From: a gamma proteobacterium symbiont of Taylorina sp.
Lineage (GTDB): Bacteria; Pseudomonadota; Gammaproteobacteria; GRL18
DNA: 64,000 nucleotides
Direction: 5' to 3'
Assembly (NCBI GenBank): GCA_025655455.1
Contig: JAHXIV010000017.1
Location: 97,997-161,996, forward strand
Part shown: positions 8,367 to 17,125 of the stretch, in pieces
Layout of the letters: every line of letters begins with the position of its first letter
Numbering within the stretch: position 1 is the stretch's first letter
Program-made: the position numbers and the translations under genes
Notes under the pieces: model-generated
The model's database searches: none
Seen by the model: the letters and a program-made list of their open reading frames with translations, nothing else
Told to the model about the DNA's origin: nothing

Positions 8367-10283
8367 TCAATTCCGAGCACTTTTCTTCTTCAACTCACAC
8401 CAGAGTAAATCTACAGGTTGATCCTTGTCCGGTACATAGCCAGTTTCACTGTCCAGCAAAATTTCACGTACCCATGAAATATTAAAATCATTACAGGCTT
8501 CATCAAGCAGAGCCATTTTATCATCCATAACGGCGAGTGGCAGCATTTTTTCTTCTGCACGCATAATTCTCGGATGTTCTGTTGCAGACACATTATCACC
8601 GATTAAAAGTTCTTCATAGAGTTTTTCACCAGGACGCAATCCTGTATATTCTATGCTGATATCACCGTCCGGATTTGACTCATCCTGTACTTCATAGCCG
8701 GAAAGATGGATCATTTTTTTTGCCAAATCAACAATTTTAATCGCTTCACCCATATCCAGCACAAACACATCACCGCCCTGTGCCAGAGAACCGGCCTGCA
8801 GCACCAGCTGGCTGGCTTCAGGAATTGTCATAAAATAGCGAATAATATTGGGGTCAGTGACAGTCACGGGACCACCATGCTTTATCTGTCTGGTAAACAG
8901 AGGGACAACCGAGCCTGAGGATCCCAGGACATTACCGAAACGAACCATACAGAAACGAGTTCCTTTTCCGGCATATTTTTTTGCCATTCCCTGTAAAACC
9001 ATTTCCGCAAAACGCTTGGTCGTTCCCATTACATTTGTTGGACGTACAGCCTTGTCAGTTGAAATCAAAACAAAGGTTTCTACATCACTCTCATAAGCAG
9101 CCTCAGCGGCACGGCAAGTACCGAAAATATTATTACGAATGCCTTCAACAATATTTTCTTCCACAATGGGCACATGTTTATAAGCGGCAGCATGATAAAC
9201 CGTATCCACACCATAAGCTGTAAAAATACTTTGTAAAAGCTTTTTATCCTGTACCGAACCCAGTAAAGCCGTTAGGTGAATAGTTTCTGATCCCTGCTCA
9301 ACAGATAATAATTTCTTAAGTTCCTGCTCCATGGAATAAAGTGCATATTCTGATAATTCAAATAAAATTAAATGTTGTGGTTGATATTTTATTATCTGTC
9401 TGCACAATTCTGAACCAATAGAACCACCAGCACCACTGACCAGCACGACTTTGTTTTTTATACAGTGTTCAAATAACCGGGCATCCGGTACCACGGAATC
9501 ACGTCCCAGGAGATCTTCAATATCTATTTCACGCAGTTCTTCAATTTTAGCTTTACCACTAACAATATCTGCCAGCACCGGAATGGTTTTTACATGCACA
9601 GGAAGAGGTTCCAACAACGCAATAATTTTCTTTTTCTGCTGCGCTGACACTGAAGGCATGGCCATTAAGACTTGCGTAATCCCTTTTTTGGCAATCAGAT
9701 TTTCAAGATGGCGCGGGCGATAAACTTGCACACCGTTGATGATACGCCCTTTTACTTTTCTATTATCATCAATAAAAACAGCCGCTTCATATTCACCACT
9801 CTGACGTAATGCCACTAACAACTGTCGGCCAGCATCACCGGCACCATAGATGGCCACGACTTCACATTCTTTTTTTAGAATAGCCTGATAATAATTCCAG
9901 ACAATAAAACGCGAACCACCCACAAAAAACAACGCCAGTCCCCAATAGATAAAGGGAATGGAACGGGGAATTCCTTCTGCTCGTGTGAGAAACACCAAAG
10001 ATCCTACGATTAAAGCCGAAATAGAAATTCCCTTAATCACAGCAATAATGGCTTCCGTACCCATAAAACGTATCACTGAGCGATATAAGCCCAAACGCAT
10101 GAAGACCAGCATGGTAAAAAGAGTGCCGAAGATATAAACCAGCAGATCACGAATATCAGTGTTGTAAGGCTGATCACCCCAGCGTAAAACAATCGCCAGC
10201 CATAATGCCAGAGGCAACCATACCATATCACCTGCTGCCATAAGAAATTGCTTAAATCCACGTGAGATTTCTTTATCAGACAT
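8367..10283 (-). CDS. wbpM: WbpM-type membrane UDP-GlcNAc 4,6-dehydratase
   Basis: A 638-residue enzyme of the long FlaA1/CapD family. By family it converts UDP-GlcNAc to the 4-keto-6-deoxy sugar, feeding UDP-FucNAc or UDP-QuiNAc. Four hydrophobic segments occupy the first ~130 residues. A first Rossmann motif (YGAGDAGRQ) lies near 147 and the catalytic NAD site (GAGGSIGSE) near 290. The active site reads ISTDKAV...NVMGTTK, so Met takes the usual catalytic Tyr position, as described for the SMK triad of WbpM. ATG at 10283 is preferred over an upstream TTG at 10310 because it overlaps the wbpL stop by only eight bases and has a CAGG ribosome site. It is last in the wzx-GT4-epimerase-TA-wbpL-wbpM string. 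Confidence 0.92.
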   Translation of the reverse strand: MSDKEISRGFKQFLMAAGDMVWLPLALWLAIVLRWGDQPYNTDIRDLLVYIFGTLFTMLVFMRLGLYRSVIRFMGTEAIIAVIKGISISALIVGSLVFLTRAEGIPRSIPFIYWGLALFFVGGSRFIVWNYYQAILKKECEVVAIYGAGDAGRQLLVALRQSGEYEAAVFIDDNRKVKGRIINGVQVYRPRHLENLIAKKGITQVLMAMPSVSAQQKKKIIALLEPLPVHVKTIPVLADIVSGKAKIEELREIDIEDLLGRDSVVPDARLFEHCIKNKVVLVSGAGGSIGSELCRQIIKYQPQHLILFELSEYALYSMEQELKKLLSVEQGSETIHLTALLGSVQDKKLLQSIFTAYGVDTVYHAAAYKHVPIVEENIVEGIRNNIFGTCRAAEAAYESDVETFVLISTDKAVRPTNVMGTTKRFAEMVLQGMAKKYAGKGTRFCMVRFGNVLGSSGSVVPLFTRQIKHGGPVTVTDPNIIRYFMTIPEASQLVLQAGSLAQGGDVFVLDMGEAIKIVDLAKKMIHLSGYEVQDESNPDGDISIEYTGLRPGEKLYEELLIGDNVSATEHPRIMRAEEKMLPLAVMDDKMALLDEACNDFNISWVREILLDSETGYVPDKDQPVDLLWCELKKKSARN

Positions 10284-11271
10284 GACAACCTGCACGGTTT
10301 TTCCACGCAAATAGAATCAGTGGGATATAAGCAAGAAGAAGACATGGTATGAGAATGGAATGAACAACATGTCCTAACCATGCCAATGGTAATAACCAGA
10401 ATAGATTGATCATTAGAACTCCAAGAGTCACTATTTTATGACCGTATTGACGTGATAAAATTTGATAGGCATGACTTCTATGTGCCTCATAGACTTTTTC
10501 ACCTCTGAATAAACGCACCAATAGAGTATAAGTCGCATCCGTTATAAACACAGCCAGTAAAATAAGCCAGATAGAAAATTCCAGACTGCCATTATTGGCC
10601 GTAATCAGTGAAAAAGCAGCGATTAATAGTCCCAGAAAAGCACTGCCTACATCTCCCATAAAAATTTTTGCAGGAGGCCAGTTCCATATTATAAATCCGG
10701 ACAGGGCTAGAAACAATGCTATCATTAACTCTGTATTGACAGAATTATTGTCTGAATATATTAATAGTATGACACTGAATATTACTGTCATTGCTTCCAC
10801 TGTCGCAATACCATCAATACCATCCATAAAATTATAGAGATTGAGCAGCCAGACCAGATAAAGCAGAGTCATGCTCCATAAAAAGCTCACAATCATCCAG
10901 TTGTCATTGTCACCCCAGGGAATAATGCCAAGCCAGTAACAGATCCAGGCTGCTGCACTAAAATGGATAAGCAGGCGATATCGAGCAGGCACATGATTAT
11001 GATCATCAATAAAACCGATGATTGCAATACTGGAAAGACCCAGCAAACCATAGAAGATAGTAATTTCTATAGAATCCGTCAAAAAAAAGCTGATAAGGGC
11101 AAAGTAGAAAGACAAAACAATCGCCAGCCCTCCTCCTCTTGGTGTTGGAATGGAGTGAGAACTGCGTTCGTTCGGTGTATCAATAATATTATTTTTCAGG
11201 GCAAATTGCCGGACATAATAAGTCAGGCTAAAGGACAAAACAAAAGCCAGAAAGTAAATAATTTCATCCAT
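10276..11271 (-). CDS. wbpL: WbpL/WecA-like initiating sugar-phosphate transferase
   Basis: A polytopic 331-residue enzyme of the MraY/WecA (glycosyltransferase 4) family that transfers a HexNAc-1-phosphate to undecaprenyl phosphate, the first membrane step of O-antigen synthesis. Visible motifs in order: DTPNERSSHSIPTPRGGG near 36-53, NFMDGIDGIA near 146, MGDVGSAFLG near 206, and HRSHAYQ near 266. About ten hydrophobic segments run throughout. In Pseudomonas, WbpL works with WbpM and a WbpK/WbpV-like epimerase; all three occur here in the same order. Its stop overlaps the wbpM start. The sugar used (FucNAc, QuiNAc or GlcNAc) is inferred from the neighbours, not proven. Confidence 0.9.
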   Translation of the reverse strand: MDEIIYFLAFVLSFSLTYYVRQFALKNNIIDTPNERSSHSIPTPRGGGLAIVLSFYFALISFFLTDSIEITIFYGLLGLSSIAIIGFIDDHNHVPARYRLLIHFSAAAWICYWLGIIPWGDNDNWMIVSFLWSMTLLYLVWLLNLYNFMDGIDGIATVEAMTVIFSVILLIYSDNNSVNTELMIALFLALSGFIIWNWPPAKIFMGDVGSAFLGLLIAAFSLITANNGSLEFSIWLILLAVFITDATYTLLVRLFRGEKVYEAHRSHAYQILSRQYGHKIVTLGVLMINLFWLLPLAWLGHVVHSILIPCLLLAYIPLILFAWKNRAGCHV

Positions 11272-11274
11272 AAT

Positions 11275-11652
11275 TCAGGGAGTATACTTATATACTTTTA
11301 AACCGCTAATGGGTTCAAAATGTTTGATATTAGCAGTACAGAGGTTTTCGTCATGTTTAATTGCCGTAGCTGCCATTAATGCATCACCCATTTCAACACA
11401 ATGACTCAAGGAAAATTGCCTGACATATCTCCTTGCATTATTAGAAATATGGCTATCAATCTCATATATTTTGAAATGAAGTGCTGTTAATAATTGTTCA
11501 AATTTTTTTAATTCTGCCTTATTTCGGCAAAATGGAACATATTCCATATAAGTCACAGCAGAAATTGATCGTTTAGTTGTTTCTAATAATAGTTGTCTGG
11601 CACTTTCTACACCTCTGTCAGCATAGATAAAAATATTAGTATCAAATATCAT
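11275..11652 (-). CDS. PIN-domain toxin of a VapC-like toxin-antitoxin pair
   Basis: A 125-residue PIN-domain protein, expected to be a Mg-dependent RNase toxin. It begins MIFDTNIFIY with Asp4. Glu37 (TYMEYVP) and Asp90 (VEMGDALMAATA) complete the usual acidic cluster, and TANIKHFE near 106 fills the fourth motif. Its ATG lies 11 bases inside the end of the upstream antitoxin gene, so the two are translationally coupled. It ends four bases before wbpL starts. The catalytic residues look intact, so this is a plausible live module, not a relic. The RNA target cannot be told from sequence. Confidence 0.85.
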   Translation of the reverse strand: MIFDTNIFIYADRGVESARQLLLETTKRSISAVTYMEYVPFCRNKAELKKFEQLLTALHFKIYEIDSHISNNARRYVRQFSLSHCVEMGDALMAATAIKHDENLCTANIKHFEPISGLKVYKYTP

Positions 11653-11914
11653 TCAATGTTCTTCTTCTTCCCTTTCTAATCTCACGCAACTCACTTTCAA
11701 CAACATCAGAAGAAGCACTAAAATTTGGTCCTTTGTGCATGCCAAAAAACTGATTCATAGCTTCGACCTGATGAAGTTTATCTTCACCGGAAGAAACAGG
11801 CATAACGATACCTAAAGGTTGACCATGATAAGAAAGATTGACGGTTTCTCCCCGTTTTAAAGCATCTATCAGAGCCTTATGCTGAGTTTGTAATTGTGTT
11901 GCCGTAATATTCAT
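11642..11914 (-). CDS. Phd/YefM-type antitoxin
   Basis: A 90-residue protein beginning MNITATQLQTQHKALIDALKRGE, followed by a short strand-rich segment ending in GIVMPV. This matches the Phd/YefM fold, which pairs DNA binding at the N-terminus with toxin binding at the C-terminus. The Lys/Arg-rich tail (RKGRRRTLND) overlaps the start of the PIN toxin by 11 bases. A perfect palindrome lies just upstream, as expected for autoregulation. The YHGQPLGIV pattern is common in antitoxins paired with PIN toxins. The assignment rests on fold pattern and partner, so the exact family is less sure than the toxin's. Confidence 0.78.
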   Translation of the reverse strand: MNITATQLQTQHKALIDALKRGETVNLSYHGQPLGIVMPVSSGEDKLHQVEAMNQFFGMHKGPNFSASSDVVESELREIRKGRRRTLNDI

Positions 11915-11928
11915 ATAAAAACCTATTT

Positions 11929-11944
11929 AAAAATACATATTTTT
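11929..11944. promoter_or_regulatory. Palindromic operator candidate for the toxin-antitoxin pair
   Basis: AAAAATA and TATTTTT flank a two-base centre, forming a perfect inverted repeat 15 bases before the antitoxin ATG. ACCTAT sequences lie on both sides. This fits an antitoxin autoregulatory site, but AT-rich palindromes also occur by chance. Confidence 0.45.
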
Positions 11945-11965
11945 AGTTTATAAACCTATCAGGCT

Positions 11966-12913
11966 TTAGTCAACTATATTCACTGTTTTTTTAATACCTT
12001 CTTCAACTGACACATCTGGCTCCCACCCTAATAGCTGTTGGTTTTTTGAAATATCAACCTGTAAGGTACCAAATAGCCTTTCATATTCTGACCGACGACC
12101 CGCAAGAGCAGTGAGAAACTTCAGAAAACCTCCTGGCAAATAATATAAACGACTCTTTTTACCCAGAGCCTGAGCAATTTTCTCAAATAATTCAGAAGTT
12201 GATAAATCATGAGCATCACTGACCAGGAAAACTTCTCCAACCGCTTTAGGATGGCTCAGACACACTTGAATCAGTGAACACAAGTTTTGAATATTGACCA
12301 GACTTCGGGCGTTTTGAATGCCTGCCAGAGGGAGAGGAATTGATTTATCAACCAGCTTGATAAGACGACTAAAATTCCCCTTCACCTCAGGACCATAGAC
12401 CAGAGGGGGACGTATAATCACTACATCAAGCCCTGTTTTCTGGCCCAGCGCTAATAACTGCTGCTCTGCTTCAAACTTGGAAACAGCATAAGGTTCACGG
12501 GGATTGGGCTGATCATCTGCATAAAAAGGAGTTTTTGAGGTTCTTTCACCATTGACCTTAATCGTACTCAGATAAATAAAACGCTTCACCCCTGCTTCAA
12601 CAGCCTGTTTTGCAAGTCTCATTGACCCCAGAGTATTGACTTCACGGAAAACAGTCAGAGGATCGGCATGAGTCTCCTGCATCACATGTACTCTGGCCGC
12701 CAGATGAATCACTATATCAACGTCAGTCAAGGCAAATTGCCATTGAGTACTCGCATTGATATCACCAATAGAGAAAGCATTTTCCTCTGTAGATATTACC
12801 TTATTTCCCGAGTTACGATAAGTGTAAACAATATTGTGCTTATTTTTATGCAATTCATCCGCAAGAAATTGACCGATAAAACCGCTGCTCCCTGTAATTA
12901 GTATCTTTGACAA
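11966..12913 (-). CDS. NAD-dependent sugar epimerase/reductase, WbpK/WbpV-like
   Basis: A 315-residue extended short-chain dehydrogenase. TGSSGFIG at 7-14 is the NAD-binding glycine motif, Ser116 and the YAVSK motif at 142-146 supply the catalytic residues, and RPPLVYGP near 178 is the usual substrate-side motif. By family and by position next to wbpL/wbpM it should reduce or epimerise the 4-keto product of WbpM to a UDP-6-deoxy-HexNAc. The start is TTG at 12913 with an AGGG site about 13 bases before; no in-frame ATG fits the NAD motif. A UDP-GlcNAc/Glc 4-epimerase role is the main alternative. Confidence 0.83.
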   Translation of the reverse strand: MSKILITGSSGFIGQFLADELHKNKHNIVYTYRNSGNKVISTEENAFSIGDINASTQWQFALTDVDIVIHLAARVHVMQETHADPLTVFREVNTLGSMRLAKQAVEAGVKRFIYLSTIKVNGERTSKTPFYADDQPNPREPYAVSKFEAEQQLLALGQKTGLDVVIIRPPLVYGPEVKGNFSRLIKLVDKSIPLPLAGIQNARSLVNIQNLCSLIQVCLSHPKAVGEVFLVSDAHDLSTSELFEKIAQALGKKSRLYYLPGGFLKFLTALAGRRSEYERLFGTLQVDISKNQQLLGWEPDVSVEEGIKKTVNIVD

Positions 12914-12925
12914 GTAATTTCTACC

Positions 12926-14014
12926 CTAGTTCAACTCATTAATTTTCTTATAAAAACTCATTGTTTCCGCATAACACTTATCCCATGAAAAGTTCTTTGC
13001 ATGATCAACACCTCTGCTGATGATTTTATTTCTCTGTAAATCATCATCAAGTAATGAGAAAGAATCCAAAAGAGTATGACTATCCAGATATTCAACTAAT
13101 AACCCTGCATTACCTGCAACTTCAGGGATAGAAGACTTCGCCATGGCAATAACGGGACATCCCGCTGCCATAGCTTCAATAATAGGAATACCAAAGCCCT
13201 CATATTCTGAAGGATAGATAAAACAAAATGCTTGATTATAGAGTTCATTAAGCTGAACGACATCCACAAAACCAATAAAAATAAATCGTCCGTTTATTTT
13301 TTGTATTAAGTGTATTTTTTCTTCTCTTGTTAATGGTGCACCAACAATAACCAGACTAATACTACCACAGTTCACCAAAGCATCAACTAAAGCAGAAAAG
13401 TTTTTGTACCCGGCTCTGGCACCTACAAACAACACGAATTTTAATGATTTTAAATCATTAATTTGATCGCTATATTGGTATGTTTCAGCTAGTACATGAA
13501 AAGCATCTGATTTACCATTGTGAATCACTTTAACCGGCACCTTAATCTGCGGGAAAAACCGGAATAAATCCTGACGTGTATTTTCTGAAATACAAATAAT
13601 ACCAGCGGCATTTTTTATCGCATAATTTTTTTGTCTTAGATGGATCCATTTTGCCAGTCCATGACGATAGTATTCATAGGTAAAATCATGAATTGTAACA
13701 ATATTTATAGCATTTTTGGCGATTCTATAATAGCTTGAATGGAATAGTGATGTGCAAGCAGGTTTACGTCCGAAAGGGAGATAGCGTGCAATTCTAACCG
13801 GGATTTTTGTTTCTTTCTGCATCGGGTTTTGCAGCCTGGCCGCAATCTTTTTCAATGAGTGACCAAGGACATGATTTTCTCCGCTTTCAAATTGAAAAAC
13901 CTCTAAATCAAATCGTTCATCCCTGACCAGACGCTTCAGCAGTTCATGCCAGTAAACAGAGATTCCGCCCATTTTTTGTAATGAGAAAATAATATTATCC
14001 AGTATCACTTTCAT
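12926..14014 (-). CDS. Glycosyltransferase family 4 (GT-B)
   Basis: A 362-residue retaining GT-B enzyme, cytosolic and probably membrane-associated. The N-terminus carries the acceptor-side MGGISVYWHELL pattern near 15-26. The C-terminal half has FVGARAGYKN near 196 and the nucleotide-sugar motif EYEGFGIPIIEAMAAGCPVIA near 275-295, including the conserved E-x7-E pair. It starts with ATG at 14014, overlapping the end of wzx by four bases. It presumably adds one sugar of the O-unit built on the WbpL-primed lipid. Donor and linkage are unknown; GT4 members in such clusters use GDP-mannose or UDP-HexNAc. Confidence 0.88.
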   Translation of the reverse strand: MKVILDNIIFSLQKMGGISVYWHELLKRLVRDERFDLEVFQFESGENHVLGHSLKKIAARLQNPMQKETKIPVRIARYLPFGRKPACTSLFHSSYYRIAKNAINIVTIHDFTYEYYRHGLAKWIHLRQKNYAIKNAAGIICISENTRQDLFRFFPQIKVPVKVIHNGKSDAFHVLAETYQYSDQINDLKSLKFVLFVGARAGYKNFSALVDALVNCGSISLVIVGAPLTREEKIHLIQKINGRFIFIGFVDVVQLNELYNQAFCFIYPSEYEGFGIPIIEAMAAGCPVIAMAKSSIPEVAGNAGLLVEYLDSHTLLDSFSLLDDDLQRNKIISRGVDHAKNFSWDKCYAETMSFYKKINELN

Positions 14015-15312
14015 AGGACTTTTATTTTATATAAACGTTGAAAAAAATTAATAGAAGTTATCTGGTACCAGATTTGTAATCGAAAATTTCTGCCAAAGAG
14101 TGCAGGATAGCATAAGTTAACAGTAATTTGTGAAATCAGGGTTGCCCAGGCAGCTCCTGTCACACCAAACCTGGGGATCAGAAAAATATTTAAAATAATA
14201 TTAGTGATCATGCCGGCAAACTGAAAATAAAATGCTGTCTTTTGTAAATTCTCTGCTAAAATCCAGCGATTCAAAACAACCCCCCAGAACATAAAGATAC
14301 AAATCCAGATATGTATCTTTAAAACATCTGTTGCAAGAGTAAAAGCCTGTCCATAAAGAAAAATAATAATGTAGTCAGATAATACAACAACAGGAAAAAT
14401 AATCAGCATAGCAAAAACAAACATTAGAGAGTAAAGGTTCTTAATACGGCTTTTATACAATTTGGCGGAAATCTTCTTGGCATTAAGAATGGCTGGAAAC
14501 AATGCCGTCGCAATAATCAGAGGGAGAAAGTAGGTTGCTTCAGTTAAACGTGAAGCTGCAGCGTAAACGCCCACAGCAGGTAGACCGATAAAATACTGTA
14601 ACATAACCTGATCAATTTTCATGTAAAATGAAACCATCAGCATTGATAAAATGAGCGGCCAGGCATTTTTTAGTAAAGAAAAGCCCAGAGACTTATCCCA
14701 TTCCCAGGAAAAAAAAGGATGATGACCATACTTGCGATAAATCAATAGCAGACCTGCTGCTAATATGACAGCATCCAGTAAATAAACCCAGGCAAAGTAA
14801 ATCAAATCAGCCTCAATATAAAGTAGATAGATTCTGCTTAGAACTACGACTGTTGTTTGAAACAATTTAACCCAGACAATATACTTATTTTCTGATTTCG
14901 CCTGAAAAAACATATCAACATTATTTGTGGCCTGAAAAAATGCCATCAGTGCCATAATATAAATAATATTCTTGTCAGTATCAATCCATGGAAGCTGAGC
15001 CAGAGCGCTGATAATAATAAAGGAAAGCAAAGCACCTGTCAGCCTCAAAAAAAAAGTACAGCCTAATATTTTATTAAAATTATCAGGTTCTTCAACCAGT
15101 TCTTTAACTACAAGACTATTCAAGCCCAGAGTGCTGAAACCGGTAAATAAACCAATCAGACTCAACGCAAAACTAATTTCTCCAAAAGATTCCGGCCCCA
15201 GATAACGAGCCACCAGGACGCCAATAATGAGTGCCAGTCCTAAACGAAAAAAACGTTCCAGCGCCAGCCATGACATATTGGAAAAATATTTTTTAAACCC
15301 ATTAGACCACAT
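14011..15312 (-). CDS. wzx: Wzx-type O-unit flippase
   Basis: A 433-residue polytopic protein of the MOP/polysaccharide transporter family, with about 12-14 hydrophobic segments. It begins with the typical SWLALERFFRLGLALIIGVLVARYLGP-like pattern (near 15-42), a hallmark of Wzx flippases. It should move undecaprenyl-linked oligosaccharide across the inner membrane. It is first in the minus-strand block that ends with wbpM, and its end overlaps the next gene by four bases. No Wzy polymerase is evident beside it. The presence of Wzm/Wzt at the right end of the window means it may serve a different glycan. Confidence 0.88.
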   Translation of the reverse strand: MWSNGFKKYFSNMSWLALERFFRLGLALIIGVLVARYLGPESFGEISFALSLIGLFTGFSTLGLNSLVVKELVEEPDNFNKILGCTFFLRLTGALLSFIIISALAQLPWIDTDKNIIYIMALMAFFQATNNVDMFFQAKSENKYIVWVKLFQTTVVVLSRIYLLYIEADLIYFAWVYLLDAVILAAGLLLIYRKYGHHPFFSWEWDKSLGFSLLKNAWPLILSMLMVSFYMKIDQVMLQYFIGLPAVGVYAAASRLTEATYFLPLIIATALFPAILNAKKISAKLYKSRIKNLYSLMFVFAMLIIFPVVVLSDYIIIFLYGQAFTLATDVLKIHIWICIFMFWGVVLNRWILAENLQKTAFYFQFAGMITNIILNIFLIPRFGVTGAAWATLISQITVNLCYPALFGRNFRLQIWYQITSINFFQRLYKIKVL

Positions 15313-15518
15313 ATTAAATATTTACTCACAAAGGACATATTTTACCTAAACAACTCAGTTGAACTGTAACGTGAATGTCTAAGGTGCTGCAGCTTGGGCA
15401 TTCAAATTAGATTTAACTGAATTATTTATGTTTAAGAGAATATATAATTTTATACCCTATAAAAGAAACTATGATAAAATTTTACCTCATAGTGAAAAAT
15501 AAAACAGGATAAGTGTCA

Positions 15519-15734
15519 ATGGGAGAAAAAATTAAAACATTATCTCATGGAAAAATACTGAATATTGATTTTGAAGTAGAACTTAATCACCCGCCATCAA
15601 AAGGTCAGGATAAGCAGATTCACATCCAGTCTGAACAATTTCGATTTGAAATAGATAGAAAAGACTATATTAAATATGCATTATCTGTTCTTGTTGCTGA
15701 AAAAAATCTGAAGCAGCTGAAGGGGATTGAATGA
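15519..15734 (+). CDS. 71-residue protein of unknown function, first gene of a three-gene cassette
   Basis: I do not recognise this family. The product is small, soluble and charged, without signal peptide or membrane segment. ATG at 15519 is preferred to GTG at 15513 because AGGA sits nine bases upstream. Residues 34-69, beginning IHIQ and ending LKG, line up without gaps with residues 32-67 of the third gene of the cassette, so the two share a small domain. Its stop overlaps the next ATG (ATGA), so the genes are translationally coupled. A carrier, adaptor or leader-binding role is possible but is inference only. Confidence 0.75.
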   Translation: MGEKIKTLSHGKILNIDFEVELNHPPSKGQDKQIHIQSEQFRFEIDRKDYIKYALSVLVAEKNLKQLKGIE

Positions 15735-16369
15735 GTGACAAGACAGCTGAATTAGAATTAATTTTTAATTTACTACAACAGAATGATATCAGCTATCTGG
15801 TTTTGAGAGGATTTGATGAAATTCCCGAAAAAGTGAGCTATACAAATGATCTGGATTTATTATGTGCAATAGAAGATAAAGATAAATTAGCCCGGCTTTT
15901 TAAACAATCAGGATATCGCATTTATCAGGATTCTCTATTTCATCATACCTACCTTTATGCTGCGCTCCCGCATCAGCATTTCAGGTGTAAGAAAAAAGAT
16001 TTGCACATTGATATAGTTTATAATCTTGCCTACAAAAGCCCTAACAAGGGTGAATGGGTATCCATTCATGAAAATCTGCAACAATCAATATGGCAGAATA
16101 AAAGACAAGTGGACAAATTCTGGCTATTTCAACCCTCCTATCATGATGAATTAATACATCTGATCTGTCATTGTATTTTTGATAAACGGGAGTTCAAAGC
16201 AAAATACATTCAGCGCATTGGATATTTATTTGCTAAAGTGAATCAAATACAGCTGAAAAATGATTTAGAATTGATTTTTTTTAAATACACACATTCTTTA
16301 ACAGAGCAGATAAAAGAAAAAAATTACAAACACATCATTCACAATTATTTAGCCTTTAAAGAGTATTAA
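15731..16369 (+). CDS. Nucleotidyltransferase-fold protein
   Basis: A 212-residue protein with a minimal nucleotidyltransferase active site: Asp40 and Asp42 in TNDLDLL, and a third acidic residue, Asp94, in LHIDIVYNL. This layout resembles the uncharacterised NTP_transf_5-type family found in glycan gene clusters. It could transfer a nucleotidyl group to a small molecule, protein or RNA. The gene starts four bases inside the preceding one and is followed after one base by the third gene. No membrane segment is visible. The lack of a clear glycine-serine motif before the Asp pair makes its activity uncertain. Confidence 0.72.
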   Translation: MSDKTAELELIFNLLQQNDISYLVLRGFDEIPEKVSYTNDLDLLCAIEDKDKLARLFKQSGYRIYQDSLFHHTYLYAALPHQHFRCKKKDLHIDIVYNLAYKSPNKGEWVSIHENLQQSIWQNKRQVDKFWLFQPSYHDELIHLICHCIFDKREFKAKYIQRIGYLFAKVNQIQLKNDLELIFFKYTHSLTEQIKEKNYKHIIHNYLAFKEY

Positions 16370-16370
16370 A

Positions 16371-17123
16371 ATGAGCAATCCGGCAGTGATAACACTGGAT
16401 GATGAAAGCAGCCGAATCGGTAGATTCAAACGATTTGTTCTGGAAGATAACATCGGTGAATCAATTCATTTACATATTGATAATATGAGAGTTGATTTTA
16501 CAATCAATGAGTTCCTGGAATTTTCTGATATCATCCGTTCATCACTACTGGAACTTGATATTCTCAAAGGTTTTTCTTTAAATCATTTTGATGAATCCTT
16601 CTTAAAAGACTGTGCTCCCTTATTATCCTCTCTTGACAAAATAGAAATTGAAGAAATTGAACTCTCATCGCTACGATGTGTTATCCGAACAGAGTTGAAA
16701 TATGGCCTGAATCAGGTGAGCCTGGCTACCATTGCTGATTCACCTGCTTATCAATATCTGGAAGGCAATAAACAGGAACTACTAAAGTATCATCAGTTTA
16801 ACTATTTAAGTCTGGACAATGAACAAAGACTTCTGCAATTATTATCTTCCATCAAAGAAAAAAAATATCCCTATAATAATCAATATATTGTTTTATTTAA
16901 TGGGCAGAATATTATAAGAGATGGTCAGCATCGAGCAGCCATCCTGGCTCATTTATATGGACTGAATTATAAAATAAACATTGTAAGATTTTACTTTCAT
17001 GGAAGGAAACATCAGATCAATATCTATAAAAGTAATTTAAAAAATATCACACTCTGGTCTGCTACAAAAATTTTCCGTGTTGTTAAACCTCAGCTAAAGA
17101 GAATCATTGCAAAGATACGATAA
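16371..17123 (+). CDS. ParB/sulfiredoxin-fold-like protein with shared N-terminal module
   Basis: A 250-residue protein. The N-terminal region (32-67) is homologous in pattern to the 71-residue protein encoded two genes upstream. The C-terminal half has IIRDGQHRAAILAHLYG with Asp184, His187 and Arg188, the D-G-x-H-R signature of ParB/sulfiredoxin-like ATP- or CTP-binding domains. The C-terminus is strongly basic. Such domains occur in nucleases, CTP switches and kinases of free amino acids, so the reaction cannot be named. It belongs to a three-gene cassette embedded between the wzx block and a glycosyltransferase block, and ends two bases before a convergent gene. Confidence 0.7.
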   Translation: MSNPAVITLDDESSRIGRFKRFVLEDNIGESIHLHIDNMRVDFTINEFLEFSDIIRSSLLELDILKGFSLNHFDESFLKDCAPLLSSLDKIEIEEIELSSLRCVIRTELKYGLNQVSLATIADSPAYQYLEGNKQELLKYHQFNYLSLDNEQRLLQLLSSIKEKKYPYNNQYIVLFNGQNIIRDGQHRAAILAHLYGLNYKINIVRFYFHGRKHQINIYKSNLKNITLWSATKIFRVVKPQLKRIIAKIR

Positions 17124-17125
17124 GT

